64,000 nt of DNA from Mariniphaga sp964559175 (lineage in GTDB: Bacteria; Bacteroidota; Bacteroidia; Bacteroidales; Prolixibacteraceae), in the NCBI GenBank assembly GCA_964559175.1, contig CAZLGT010000006.1:57559-121558 (forward strand), in the 5' to 3' direction. The position numbers and the translations under genes are program-made. This document shows positions 42,583 through 50,802 of the stretch, piece after piece (the stretch's first letter is position 1; each line of letters starts with the position of its first letter). Under the pieces are notes generated by a model that was not told the origin of the DNA, did no database searches, and saw only the letters and a program-made list of their open reading frames with translations.

Positions 42583-43068
42583 ATGACAGTAAACGAATAC
42601 AATGAAGCAGTGGACCAGTACTCTGACCGGCTTTTCAGGTTTGTGCTGAAAAGTATCAGGGATACGCATAAGGCCGAGGATATTGTGCAGGACAGTTACG
42701 AGAAATTGTGGAAAAATGTGGAGAACGTGGATGGCGCCAAAGTAAAATCGTACCTGTTTACCACGGCATATCATACCATGATTGACCGTATTCGCAAAGA
42801 AAAACGTTCGGCCTATTCAGAAGAACTCAACCTGCCCGAAGAAGGCCATGAAAACAATTATTCCGATTTGGGCGAAATACTGAAAGAAGCCGTTAACCGG
42901 CTGCCCGAAATTCAGCGCATGGTGCTGTTGCTGCGCGACTACGAAGGCTATTCGTACAATGAAATTGGCGAAATGGCCAACTTAAACGAATCGCAGGTGA
43001 AAGTTTACATTTACCGGGCGAGGGTATTTTTGAAGAATTACATTGGAAAAATGGAAACGGTGGTGTAA
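42583..43068 (+). CDS. ECF-type RNA polymerase sigma factor
   Basis: This 161-residue sigma-70 family protein contains only regions 2 and 4. Region 2 is at residues about 10-75 (HKAEDIVQDSYEKLWKNVEN, then AYHTMIDRIRKEKRS). Region 4 is at about 105-155 (LPEIQRMVLLLRDYEGYSYN, then EIGEMANLNESQVKVYIYRA). It is followed one base later by an anti-sigma-like gene and then by an outer-membrane barrel gene. The promoter copies before it and before the barrel gene strongly suggest the regulon. Confidence 0.93.
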   Translation: MTVNEYNEAVDQYSDRLFRFVLKSIRDTHKAEDIVQDSYEKLWKNVENVDGAKVKSYLFTTAYHTMIDRIRKEKRSAYSEELNLPEEGHENNYSDLGEILKEAVNRLPEIQRMVLLLRDYEGYSYNEIGEMANLNESQVKVYIYRARVFLKNYIGKMETVV

Positions 43069-43069
43069 G

Positions 43070-44107
43070 ATGAAAATTACAAGAGAAAATTACGAAATAT
43101 ATTTCCTCGATTACCTGGAAGGAAATCTGGATGAAAACCTGGTGGACGAGTTTATCGATTTCCTCCGGGAAAATCCTGATCTAAAAGCCGAACTGGAAAT
43201 GGCCGGACCAGTAAAAGTGGAGATGGACAACATTTTCTTTGGGAATAAAGAAAAACTTTATAAGGAAAAATTTGATCTGGTACCGGAATTCAACCGGGCT
43301 GCTGTTGCCCGTTTGGAAGGCGATCTTCAGAAAAGCGAAATAGCTGAATTTGAAAAATATCTTGCCAGGCACCCGGAAAAACAGAAGGAAGCCGCTCTGT
43401 TTGAGAAAACCAGGTTGAAGGCCGATGAATCCATTATTTTCAAAAAGAAAAACAAACTTTACCATTACCGGGCAGGGAAAACCATTTTGCTTTGGTCAAC
43501 CCGGGTAGCCGCAGTTTTGGTTCTTGCCTTCATGGTTTACCGGGCAGCTGATAACTTTTTAACTCAAAATGATTTGCCAGAAAATCAGGTTGCTATAACG
43601 GAAATTATAACGAATACCGAACCGGCAGAAGCTCCTGTAAAACCCAATGAACCGGAGGATGATCCGGTACCGGCTGATAAAAAACCGGTAAAAAAGGTCA
43701 ACCCAAAAACGGAACCCGCCAAAAGCCTGCGCGAAACCACAAAAGGCAGAATGGACCACGAAAGGATTGCAGAAGTGAGAATACCGGTTGAGATTCCGGA
43801 AAAATTATCGCGACGCAATGCTTCATTTGCCATTCAGCAACCGGAAGTGGCGATGGCGCCAATGAAAATTACCCTGCCGGAAACACCCTCCCAGCCAAAT
43901 GAGGAACGCCTGCTTGCCGATGTGGTCAGAGAAAAAACGGGGCTCAGTAACTTTTCCCTGGCTCAAGTGGCCAAAGCCGGTCTGGGCCTGGTTTCAAGTG
44001 TCTCCGGTGAAAAATTCAATTTTGAAACCAATGCCAGCGGCGAAATCACCGAATTGAATTATGATTCACGATTGTTGGCTTTCACCATTCCCACAAAAAA
44101 CGATTGA
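43070..44107 (+). CDS. Anti-sigma-factor-like single-pass membrane protein
   Basis: The 345-residue protein has a cytoplasmic N terminus made of two similar units, YFLDYLEGNLDENLVDEFID (residues 11-30) and AVARLEGDLQKSEIAEFEKY (78-97), each continuing as a long acidic helix. This resembles the Y-L-x-G-x-L anti-sigma helices of Bacteroidota. One transmembrane helix follows at about 138-157 (ILLWSTRVAAVLVLAFMVYR). A Pro/Lys/Glu-rich periplasmic linker and a C-terminal region rich in charged and Pro residues complete it. There is no zinc-binding HxxxCxxC. The ATG lies one base after the sigma stop, so translation is coupled. It probably holds the sigma factor at the membrane, an inference from order and topology. 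Confidence 0.78.
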   Translation: MKITRENYEIYFLDYLEGNLDENLVDEFIDFLRENPDLKAELEMAGPVKVEMDNIFFGNKEKLYKEKFDLVPEFNRAAVARLEGDLQKSEIAEFEKYLARHPEKQKEAALFEKTRLKADESIIFKKKNKLYHYRAGKTILLWSTRVAAVLVLAFMVYRAADNFLTQNDLPENQVAITEIITNTEPAEAPVKPNEPEDDPVPADKKPVKKVNPKTEPAKSLRETTKGRMDHERIAEVRIPVEIPEKLSRRNASFAIQQPEVAMAPMKITLPETPSQPNEERLLADVVREKTGLSNFSLAQVAKAGLGLVSSVSGEKFNFETNASGEITELNYDSRLLAFTIPTKND

Positions 44108-44207
44108 AAACCAGAAACAAAACATACCGTCTCAAACTACAATAGCCTGAAAAGTAAATTGGCAATTTAACAGTTTTTCCATTCATGCATTAAAAATTTC
44201 TTCTTCC

Positions 44208-44234
44208 TGTAACTTTCCGTTTACCCTGTTCGTC
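44208..44234 (+). promoter_or_regulatory. ECF-type promoter P2 of the outer-membrane barrel gene
   Basis: TGTAAC at 44208-44213 and CGTC at 44231-44234, 17 bp apart, with the same TGTTCGTC at the -10 side as P1. It lies 30 bp before ATG 44264. Confidence 0.68.
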
Positions 44235-44263
44235 TGAGCAGCAGAACATTTAAAACAGAAAAA

Positions 44264-45187
44264 ATGAAACGATTAATCAGCATTATTTTGTGCAGCATAC
44301 TGGCAGTAAACCTTTCTGCACAAACCGATACAACTAAGGTTGGTACAAAAAACAAGAACGTTGTTACCGTCATTGAAGATGGCGAAAAGGTTCAGGTAAA
44401 AGTGGGAAACGAAAGGGGTGTGGAAGTGATTACCGACGATTGGGGCGATACCACCCATGTGCGTATTGGCCGACGTACTTTTAGAGTAATTGAAGGCGGA
44501 AACGGCACCTACGTAAGATTTGACAAGGAAGAACGGCAAAAAAACTGGACCGGCAGTTTTAATCCGCACTGGGCCGGGCTGGAGTTTGGAATGAATATGT
44601 TCCACCAGTCTGATTATTCCTTGTATTACAACCAGGAAGTGCCGCAGGATTTTATGGACCTGCACTATGGGAAATCCATAACCGTTAACCTGAATTTTGC
44701 TGAATGGGCTTTTAAAAATGAAGCCAACAATTTCGCACTGGTAACCGGCCTTGGTTTCAGTTTTATGGATTTTACCTTCGACCAGCCCATTACCATTGAG
44801 AAGGCCGGCGGCGACGGAATCATTATGCCTGTTGGACTTGACCCCAACGGTCTGAAAAAAACCAAGCTCAATGTGACCTACCTGACTGCACCGCTGATGA
44901 TTGAAATAAAAACTCCGCTACGGATGGGGAGCTCGCGACTTTATCTGGCCGGCGGGGTAATTGGCGGAGTGAACATTGGATCGCACACCAAATTCAAATA
45001 CCGGAACGACAAGGAAAAACTACGCAGCAATTTTAACCTTAGCCCGTTTAAATACGACCTCACCGGGCGAATCGGATTCGGCGATTTTACCGTGTTTGTG
45101 AATTACGGCATGACACCGCTTTTTAAAGATGGTCGCGGGCCGGAGCTTTATCCGGTTACCTTTGGGTTTTCGTTCCCCAATATTTGA
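44264..45187 (+). CDS. PorT-like outer-membrane beta-barrel protein
   Basis: This 307-residue protein has a signal peptide (MKRLISIILCSILAVNLSAQ). An N-terminal segment of about 80 residues is rich in V/D/G and resembles a periplasmic beta domain (GTKNKNVVTVIEDGEKVQVK). A barrel of about 8-10 strands follows with alternating residues (FALVTGLGFSFMDFTF, LYLAGGVIGGVNIGSHTKFK), ending YPVTFGFSFPNI, a normal terminal strand with aromatic residues. It matches the general OMP_b-brl_2/PorT type. Its own ECF-like promoter makes it the likely output of the sigma factor two genes upstream. Confidence 0.82.
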   Translation: MKRLISIILCSILAVNLSAQTDTTKVGTKNKNVVTVIEDGEKVQVKVGNERGVEVITDDWGDTTHVRIGRRTFRVIEGGNGTYVRFDKEERQKNWTGSFNPHWAGLEFGMNMFHQSDYSLYYNQEVPQDFMDLHYGKSITVNLNFAEWAFKNEANNFALVTGLGFSFMDFTFDQPITIEKAGGDGIIMPVGLDPNGLKKTKLNVTYLTAPLMIEIKTPLRMGSSRLYLAGGVIGGVNIGSHTKFKYRNDKEKLRSNFNLSPFKYDLTGRIGFGDFTVFVNYGMTPLFKDGRGPELYPVTFGFSFPNI

Positions 45188-45205
45188 AAAATTTCCGTTA
45201 CTTTT

Positions 45206-45241
45206 AATGCTCAAAAACCAGCTATGAAGTTTTTGAGCATT
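45206..45241 (+). other. Perfect hairpin placing the start codon in its loop
   Basis: AATGCTCAAAAAC (45206-45218) pairs perfectly over 13 bp with GTTTTTGAGCATT (45229-45241). The loop CAGCTATGAA carries the ATG of the next gene (45224-45226). It may control translation or act as a weak terminator of the barrel gene. Confidence 0.75.
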
Positions 45242-45826
45242 TTCCCTTTGGCAGGCTTTCTTTTTATCGCAGCAGCCCTTGCAGGGCGCATACTTGTTTT
45301 GCAAAAAAAAGGAATCAGGGTAAGTTCAAAAGCTGCGGGGAAACCGCCGCGCCTGCTTTTCCTTTATCCGGTTTTCGGAGTGTTGTTGCTTGTCTGGCTG
45401 GGCGAACTGGTACGGCTTGCATTTGGCTGGCCTTCGGGCATTTTGCCAGATTGGTTTACGGCGCCATTGTCAGGCAGTAATTTGCTGCAAACTGCCGGTG
45501 GAGTCGTTATTCTGGCGGCACTTGTAATCCTGCTGCTGACATTGCTGCACTTTCATGATTCGCTGCGTTTTGGCCTCGATGAAAATAACCAGGGTCAGCT
45601 TATCACAAAAGGGATTTTTTCCGTTTCGCGAAATCCGTTTTTTCTGTCCATCATCCTTTATTTTTCAGGTTTGGCACTGATGCATCCCAGTTTGTTTTTT
45701 ATTCTGATGGCCCTGCTGACCGTAATCAGCATTCATTTTTTCATTCTTAAAGAAGAGAAATTTCTGTTGAGATTTTACGGCGAAGCGTACCGGAAATACC
45801 GGAAAAAGGTGGGGCGGTATTTCTGA
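45224..45826 (+). CDS. ICMT/PEMT-like membrane methyltransferase family protein
   Basis: The 200-residue polytopic membrane protein has about five helices. The C-terminal half has the isoprenylcysteine/phospholipid methyltransferase pattern: LITKGIFSVSRNPFFLSIIL, then ILKEEKFLLRFYGEAYRKYR and KKVGRYF, which form the SAM-binding pocket in characterised relatives. Substrate in bacteria is unknown. The start codon sits in a hairpin loop. It converges on the leftward permease array. Confidence 0.82.
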   Translation: MKFLSIFPLAGFLFIAAALAGRILVLQKKGIRVSSKAAGKPPRLLFLYPVFGVLLLVWLGELVRLAFGWPSGILPDWFTAPLSGSNLLQTAGGVVILAALVILLLTLLHFHDSLRFGLDENNQGQLITKGIFSVSRNPFFLSIILYFSGLALMHPSLFFILMALLTVISIHFFILKEEKFLLRFYGEAYRKYRKKVGRYF

Positions 45827-45851
45827 CACCAACTCCTGTTTTTACCTGATT

Positions 45852-48224
45852 CTACTCATACCGCAATGCTGCTATCGGATTAATCCGCGAAGCTCTGAAC
45901 GAATGGTAAAGTACAGTGATTAATACCACAAGTGCCGCAATCATAAAAGCCAGGGCAAATACCCACCATTCAATATCGATTTTATAAGAAAAGTTGGTGA
46001 GCCAGCTATTCATTACCAAAATTGTAGGTGGAATTGAAAGGATAGTGGCAATGGCTACCATCACAAAATTCTTTCTCAGGAAAGAGAATACAATTGCTTT
46101 TTCCGAACTTCCGAAAACCTTTTTTACCCCGATTTCTTTGGTTTGAGATTTCACCATAAAAAGAGTCAGGCCAAATAATCCGAATGATGCAATTAGTAAA
46201 GAGAAAAGCGCAGAAATTGAGATTATCACACTCAGGTTTTTCTCTTCAGTATAAACATCTTTTTTAAACTCTTCAATGGTTTTATAATTAAAAGGTTGGT
46301 CGGGAGCCATTTTTTCCCATTCAGTTTTGATTAAAGGCAGAAGATTTCCCAGGGTGCCAGGTTGGTAGTGAACAGCCACTTCCATCACATATGCATCTGA
46401 CGCAACTATCAGTAACGGCGGGATATCGCTGTGGAAGGAGTGTAAATTAAAATCTTTCACCACTCCAATTACTGTTCCTTCTTCTACGTCTATTTTTTTC
46501 CCAATCGGGTTGGTTAATCCAAGTGCCTCTACCGCTTTTTCGTTTAGCAAATAGGAGCTTTCCTCATCGCTGCCAAACTCACGCGAAAAACTTCTTCCTT
46601 CAAGCACTTGTATGCCCATGGTTTCAACAAAATCATAGTCAACCGCCAAAAGCTCAATAGGTACTTTTTTCGATTTATCATCAGGGAGTTCAATGTTATA
46701 AACCATTTGGTCAGGCATTGGCAAAGCTCTCACCGCTCCACCGGCTGAAATCACATTCGAATACGCTTTAATGTTGGATATAAATGCTGCGGAATTTTGA
46801 GGAATCTTTTCCACATTGATAAACAAAATATCTTTGTTGCGATAGCCAGGGTCTTTTTCGAGGGCATATTTGTATTGCGAACGAATAATCAAAGTACTCG
46901 ATACAAAAGAGCAAAAAATGACCAATTGGACTACAATCAGTGCAAACCGAACGCGCGATTTTCGTTTTCCGATTTGTAACGGATTATTGAAAATGCTGAT
47001 TACATTTAACTTCGATAAAAATGATGACGTGTAAAGCCCTGACGCCAACCCGATAAATAAGGTAAGTGCCACATAAATAATTACATAAATGGCAATATTT
47101 GATTTGATAATCAATAGTTTGGTTTGAAATAAATCTTCGGCATAAGGTTTTCCCAGCCAGGCTAAATACAGGGCAATGGGTAAAACCAATATGGCCAATA
47201 CTACTGATTCGCTTAGCAATTGGTTTCGAATGGATTGGATACTGGCGCCATTTGTTTTCCGTATCCCGATTTCTTTCGTCCGGTTTGTTGATACGGCAGT
47301 AGAAAGTATAATGTAGTTAAATGCTGCCACAATAATAATGAGTATGGCAATTGCTGAAAAAATACGGATGTTTTTTTTGCTTCCCTTCGGAGCTCCACTA
47401 TTAATTTCCTGCGAGCCGAGATATACGTCGGGTAAATTCTGAACGGAATAATTATTTCGAACCTCTTCACCAAAAGCCTTTTTTTCCAGCGCGTTGAACT
47501 GTTCATCAAGTAAAGCGACATCGGCATTTTTATCCAATAACAGCCAGGTTTGCCAAAAATTGGAATGCCAGTTTGTTTCAATATTTTCGTCTTTAAATCT
47601 CTCGTTAAGTTGCTCCATTGGCCATTTTGAATGGATAAAACAATTGGCACTAAAAGTTGAGTTAACCGGGATATCATCAAAAACTCCGTTAACCACAAAC
47701 ACTTCTTCTTTATCGTTTATTTTTACGATTAATTTTTTGCCAATCGGATCTTCCTTTGGAAAGAATTTTTGACTTTGCATTTGGGAAAGTACAATAGAAT
47801 TTGGGGCGTCAAGCATATTCTCCTGTTGGCCGGTAACCGGAATATTAAAAATTTTGAAAATATCTGAATTGGTGCCAACAACATTATGAACTGGTACAAA
47901 TTCTTCTTTTAATTTAATGCTGAATTCCCGTAAGTTACTGGTGGGGGCTACATATTTTGCCTGCGGGAATTCGTCCTTTATACTTTTTGACAACACATAG
48001 GGAGTTCTATCGCCAGTTCCCTTACTTTCCACATAATAATTTAAAACGCGATATATTTGCTTCCGGGTTTTAAAGAAACTGTTGTAGCTCAGTTCATTGA
48101 TAACAAACAATAATATAATGAACGAAGCTGCCAGGGCAAGTGAAAGCCCCAGGATGTTGATTCCAGCAAAAAGCTTGTTTCGCTTTAGAAATCGGAGTGC
48201 GGATGTTAGATAATTATTGAACAT
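45852..48224 (-). CDS. FtsX/MacB-type ABC transporter permease 1
   Basis: This 790-residue permease is the last gene of the leftward array. The layout is two MacB-like halves in one chain: TM1 at about 18-43, a periplasmic MacB_PCD domain, three TMs from about 285 to 400, then TM5 near 430, a second periplasmic domain, and three C-terminal TMs. The coupling-helix motif is well kept in the first half (NRTKEIGIRKTNGA), with a variant in the second (SQTKEIGVKKVFGS). Its C terminus (FRASRINPIAALRYE) does not belong to the near-uniform tail type of the neighbours, so it is an older or separate branch. It presumably works with the single ATPase at 53217. Confidence 0.92.
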   Translation of the reverse strand: MFNNYLTSALRFLKRNKLFAGINILGLSLALAASFIILLFVINELSYNSFFKTRKQIYRVLNYYVESKGTGDRTPYVLSKSIKDEFPQAKYVAPTSNLREFSIKLKEEFVPVHNVVGTNSDIFKIFNIPVTGQQENMLDAPNSIVLSQMQSQKFFPKEDPIGKKLIVKINDKEEVFVVNGVFDDIPVNSTFSANCFIHSKWPMEQLNERFKDENIETNWHSNFWQTWLLLDKNADVALLDEQFNALEKKAFGEEVRNNYSVQNLPDVYLGSQEINSGAPKGSKKNIRIFSAIAILIIIVAAFNYIILSTAVSTNRTKEIGIRKTNGASIQSIRNQLLSESVVLAILVLPIALYLAWLGKPYAEDLFQTKLLIIKSNIAIYVIIYVALTLFIGLASGLYTSSFLSKLNVISIFNNPLQIGKRKSRVRFALIVVQLVIFCSFVSSTLIIRSQYKYALEKDPGYRNKDILFINVEKIPQNSAAFISNIKAYSNVISAGGAVRALPMPDQMVYNIELPDDKSKKVPIELLAVDYDFVETMGIQVLEGRSFSREFGSDEESSYLLNEKAVEALGLTNPIGKKIDVEEGTVIGVVKDFNLHSFHSDIPPLLIVASDAYVMEVAVHYQPGTLGNLLPLIKTEWEKMAPDQPFNYKTIEEFKKDVYTEEKNLSVIISISALFSLLIASFGLFGLTLFMVKSQTKEIGVKKVFGSSEKAIVFSFLRKNFVMVAIATILSIPPTILVMNSWLTNFSYKIDIEWWVFALAFMIAALVVLITVLYHSFRASRINPIAALRYE

Positions 48225-48248
48225 GATGATTTATTTTTTTTCGTTTTC

Positions 48249-48308
48249 TTATTCGTATCTCAACTCTTCCATCCCGAGTCATTTCGTTCCCGGGATCTCC
48301 GCTCTCCT
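48249..48308 (-). pseudogene. Eroded 3' tail of an FtsX permease gene plus hairpin
   Basis: On the minus strand the last codons read MEELRYE and TAA (48249-48272), matching the E-x-LRYE stop that ends the permease genes. The 18 bases around the stop differ from the end of permease 5 at only two positions. The rest of that gene is gone. A hairpin made of ATCCCGAG (48271-48278) and CCGGGAT lies between it and permease 2. Confidence 0.5.
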
Positions 48309-50696
48309 CTATTCATACCTGAGTGCCTCAACCGGGTTCCTGGTTGCCGCCCGCCAGCTTTGCCAGCTCACCGTGAGCAACGCAATTCCCAGAGCCAGCA
48401 ATCCTGCCATTACAAATATCCACCAGCTCAGCGTGGTTTTATAGGCAAAATTCTCCAGCCATTTGTTCATGGCGAAGTACGCAATGGGTGTGGCAATTAC
48501 AAAAGCAATGGCAACCCATTTCACAAAGTCTTTGTTGAGCAAGGTCAGTATTTCGGAAACGCGGGCGCCGTTTACTTTTCGGATGCCGATTTCTTTGGTG
48601 CGTTGCTGCGAAATAAATAACGCCAGTGCACTGATTCCAAGCGTGCTGATTAAAATCCCGATGATAGAAAATGCGAGAAGTATCCTGCTTAAAATGGTTT
48701 CCGCTTTGTACTGCATGGCAATCGTTTCATCCATAAAGAAATAGTCGAATTCCTGCCCCGGGTAATGCGTGTTCCAGGTTTCATTAATTTTTTGAATACC
48801 AGCACGAAGATTTCCGGGATTTAAACGCACATGGATAAACCGCGCCCGGTTATTTGATTCATCAAGCCAAAATGAAAAGTCGCCAACAAATTGGTGAGCC
48901 GAACTGTAATTAAAATCTTTGGCCACGCCAATAAAATGAATGCGGGTCTGGTCAGGCGCCAGTGGCTGCGACTCATTAAAAGCTTTTAACGCTTCCATAC
49001 TTCCGTGTTTTGCCAGCAGCCGTTTGTATAAGTGATTGTTGATTACCATCCCGCGTACCGTATCTGCCGACGGGCTAATCCAGTTTTCCAGAAGCTGAAT
49101 ATTCATGGTTTTCAGGTAGTTGTAATTGGCAAAAACCATTTCGGCTGTTCCGTCGATTCCCAAACCGTCGAGAGGTAAACCTTGTGCAGGGTAACCAAAG
49201 TGTTGCATGGTAAAACCAACCGATGCCACCTGGCTTTGTTTTTCCAGTTCGCGTGCAAAAACTGCCGGGTCTTTCGAAAAATCCTTCAGATTGAGAACAA
49301 CCACATTTTCCTTGTCGAAACCCAGCGGTTGGTTCAATATGAAGTTGATTTGTTTGTTCACCAAAAAAGTTGCCGACATGATAATAATTACGATGGTAAT
49401 TTGTAAAACCAGTAGCGATTTTAAAATATGATTTCCCGAATAATTTATTTTTTCGGAAAGAATATCAATGGCAGAAGTTTTTCCCATAAGAAAGAAACCA
49501 ACAAAAATGGCGGTTAACCCGAGACAGAAAACCAAAATCAGAATTACACTCAGGTAAACTGCAGGTTCGGAATAATAAATGTTAAAGTCGATTTCAAAAA
49601 ACTGGTTTATAAGAGGTTTTAGTATTTCGATAGCGCCGAATGCAAGTAGTATGGAAACCAAACAAAACAGAAATACTTCCGATAAAACCTGAACGGTTAA
49701 TTGGCTTTGCGTGGCGCCAATTGATTTCTTCAACCCCAGTTCTTTCGACCGTTTTATCAATTTGGCAATGGTGAGATTGACAAAATTGAGCAACGAAACC
49801 AGTAAAATTACAAACGAAATGATTACAAATAATCCAATGTTTATTTTGCTCGAACTCTCTTTTAGTTCAAACCGAAAATTCGATTTTAAATGAATATCGT
49901 CCATCGGTGCTAATTGAAACTGATACTTTTTTGGCCCCCGCGTTTGTTTCACGCTACTGGCATTGTAGAAGCTTAATAATTTATTTTCAACGTAACCGGG
50001 TAAAGCTCCCTTTTTCAATTTTATGTAGTTGTACACCCACTGTGTTTTCTGATTGGGCTGTGCTTCGTATCTCTCCTGCAAACCGCCTTTTTGCGAAAGC
50101 AGCAGCTCGTAGTTAAAATGGGTTTTTGGATGCGTATTTTGTATAATCCCACGAATTTCGTAATCGCCAACATTTCGGGCATATTGCAAAGCTTCAATGG
50201 TAATTGTTTTCCCAACCGGATTTTCGTTTTTAAAATATTTGCCTGCAAAATCCTCGGTAACAAACACGGTGTTGGGTTTCGAAATTTCAGATAAATCTCC
50301 CACTTTTGATTGTACCGAAAACATTTCAATAAAACTTTCATCTACCGACAAAATATCTTTTTGCTGAAACGATTGCTCACCCATTTTTATGGTTCCCACT
50401 TCGCAGTGCGAAAACTGAGTGGCTTGTTCAATTTCCGGAATTGTTGCAGTAGCGGGATGAATTATTCCCAGGCTTCGCGCCCAGGGAGTTTCTTCCCGGC
50501 CTTCGGGAATGGAAGTCACCCGGTAAATTCGATTGTGGTCAGCAAAATGCTTGTCGAAACTTTTTTCGTTTGCAACATACAGAAACAGGATTAGAAATGA
50601 TACGATTCCGACAACCAATCCAATAACGTTAATGGACGAAAAGGCTTTGTCTTTAAATATTCTGCGGGCGATTAATTTAATGTTGTACCAAATCAT
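48309..50696 (-). CDS. FtsX/MacB-type ABC transporter permease 2
   Basis: This 795-residue two-half permease has the same domain order as permease 1. The first coupling motif is RSKELGLKKSIGAT, the second is QRTKEIGIRKVNGARVSEIL. The last ~97 residues, from KEIGIRKVNGAR through KWLENFAYKTTLSWWIF to RAATRNPVEALRYE, match those of permeases 3, 4, 6 and 7 in DNA as well as protein, while the preceding ~690 residues differ. It is separated from permease 3 by a 74-bp inverted-repeat element, so expression may be interrupted or modulated there. Confidence 0.92.
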   Translation of the reverse strand: MIWYNIKLIARRIFKDKAFSSINVIGLVVGIVSFLILFLYVANEKSFDKHFADHNRIYRVTSIPEGREETPWARSLGIIHPATATIPEIEQATQFSHCEVGTIKMGEQSFQQKDILSVDESFIEMFSVQSKVGDLSEISKPNTVFVTEDFAGKYFKNENPVGKTITIEALQYARNVGDYEIRGIIQNTHPKTHFNYELLLSQKGGLQERYEAQPNQKTQWVYNYIKLKKGALPGYVENKLLSFYNASSVKQTRGPKKYQFQLAPMDDIHLKSNFRFELKESSSKINIGLFVIISFVILLVSLLNFVNLTIAKLIKRSKELGLKKSIGATQSQLTVQVLSEVFLFCLVSILLAFGAIEILKPLINQFFEIDFNIYYSEPAVYLSVILILVFCLGLTAIFVGFFLMGKTSAIDILSEKINYSGNHILKSLLVLQITIVIIIMSATFLVNKQINFILNQPLGFDKENVVVLNLKDFSKDPAVFARELEKQSQVASVGFTMQHFGYPAQGLPLDGLGIDGTAEMVFANYNYLKTMNIQLLENWISPSADTVRGMVINNHLYKRLLAKHGSMEALKAFNESQPLAPDQTRIHFIGVAKDFNYSSAHQFVGDFSFWLDESNNRARFIHVRLNPGNLRAGIQKINETWNTHYPGQEFDYFFMDETIAMQYKAETILSRILLAFSIIGILISTLGISALALFISQQRTKEIGIRKVNGARVSEILTLLNKDFVKWVAIAFVIATPIAYFAMNKWLENFAYKTTLSWWIFVMAGLLALGIALLTVSWQSWRAATRNPVEALRYE

Positions 50697-50724
50697 TTTT
50701 CGTTGTTTTATGCTGTTTCATCTT

Positions 50725-50798
50725 GTCTGAACCGTGATTCACCTGATTTCTGTGATGGACTTTGATTTTTCTTTTTCCTCTTTAATCATGGTTCAGAC
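50725..50798. repeat. 74-bp inverted-repeat element
   Basis: GTCTGAACCGTGATT (50725-50739) and AATCATGGTTCAGAC (50784-50798) are inverse to each other with one mismatch, around 44 AT-rich bases with TGATT/TGATG-type near-repeats. It fills the gap between permeases 3 and 2. I recall GTCTGAACC-ended elements as recurring in Bacteroidota; this could not be checked here. Confidence 0.75.
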
Positions 50799-50802
50799 AC
50801 TT

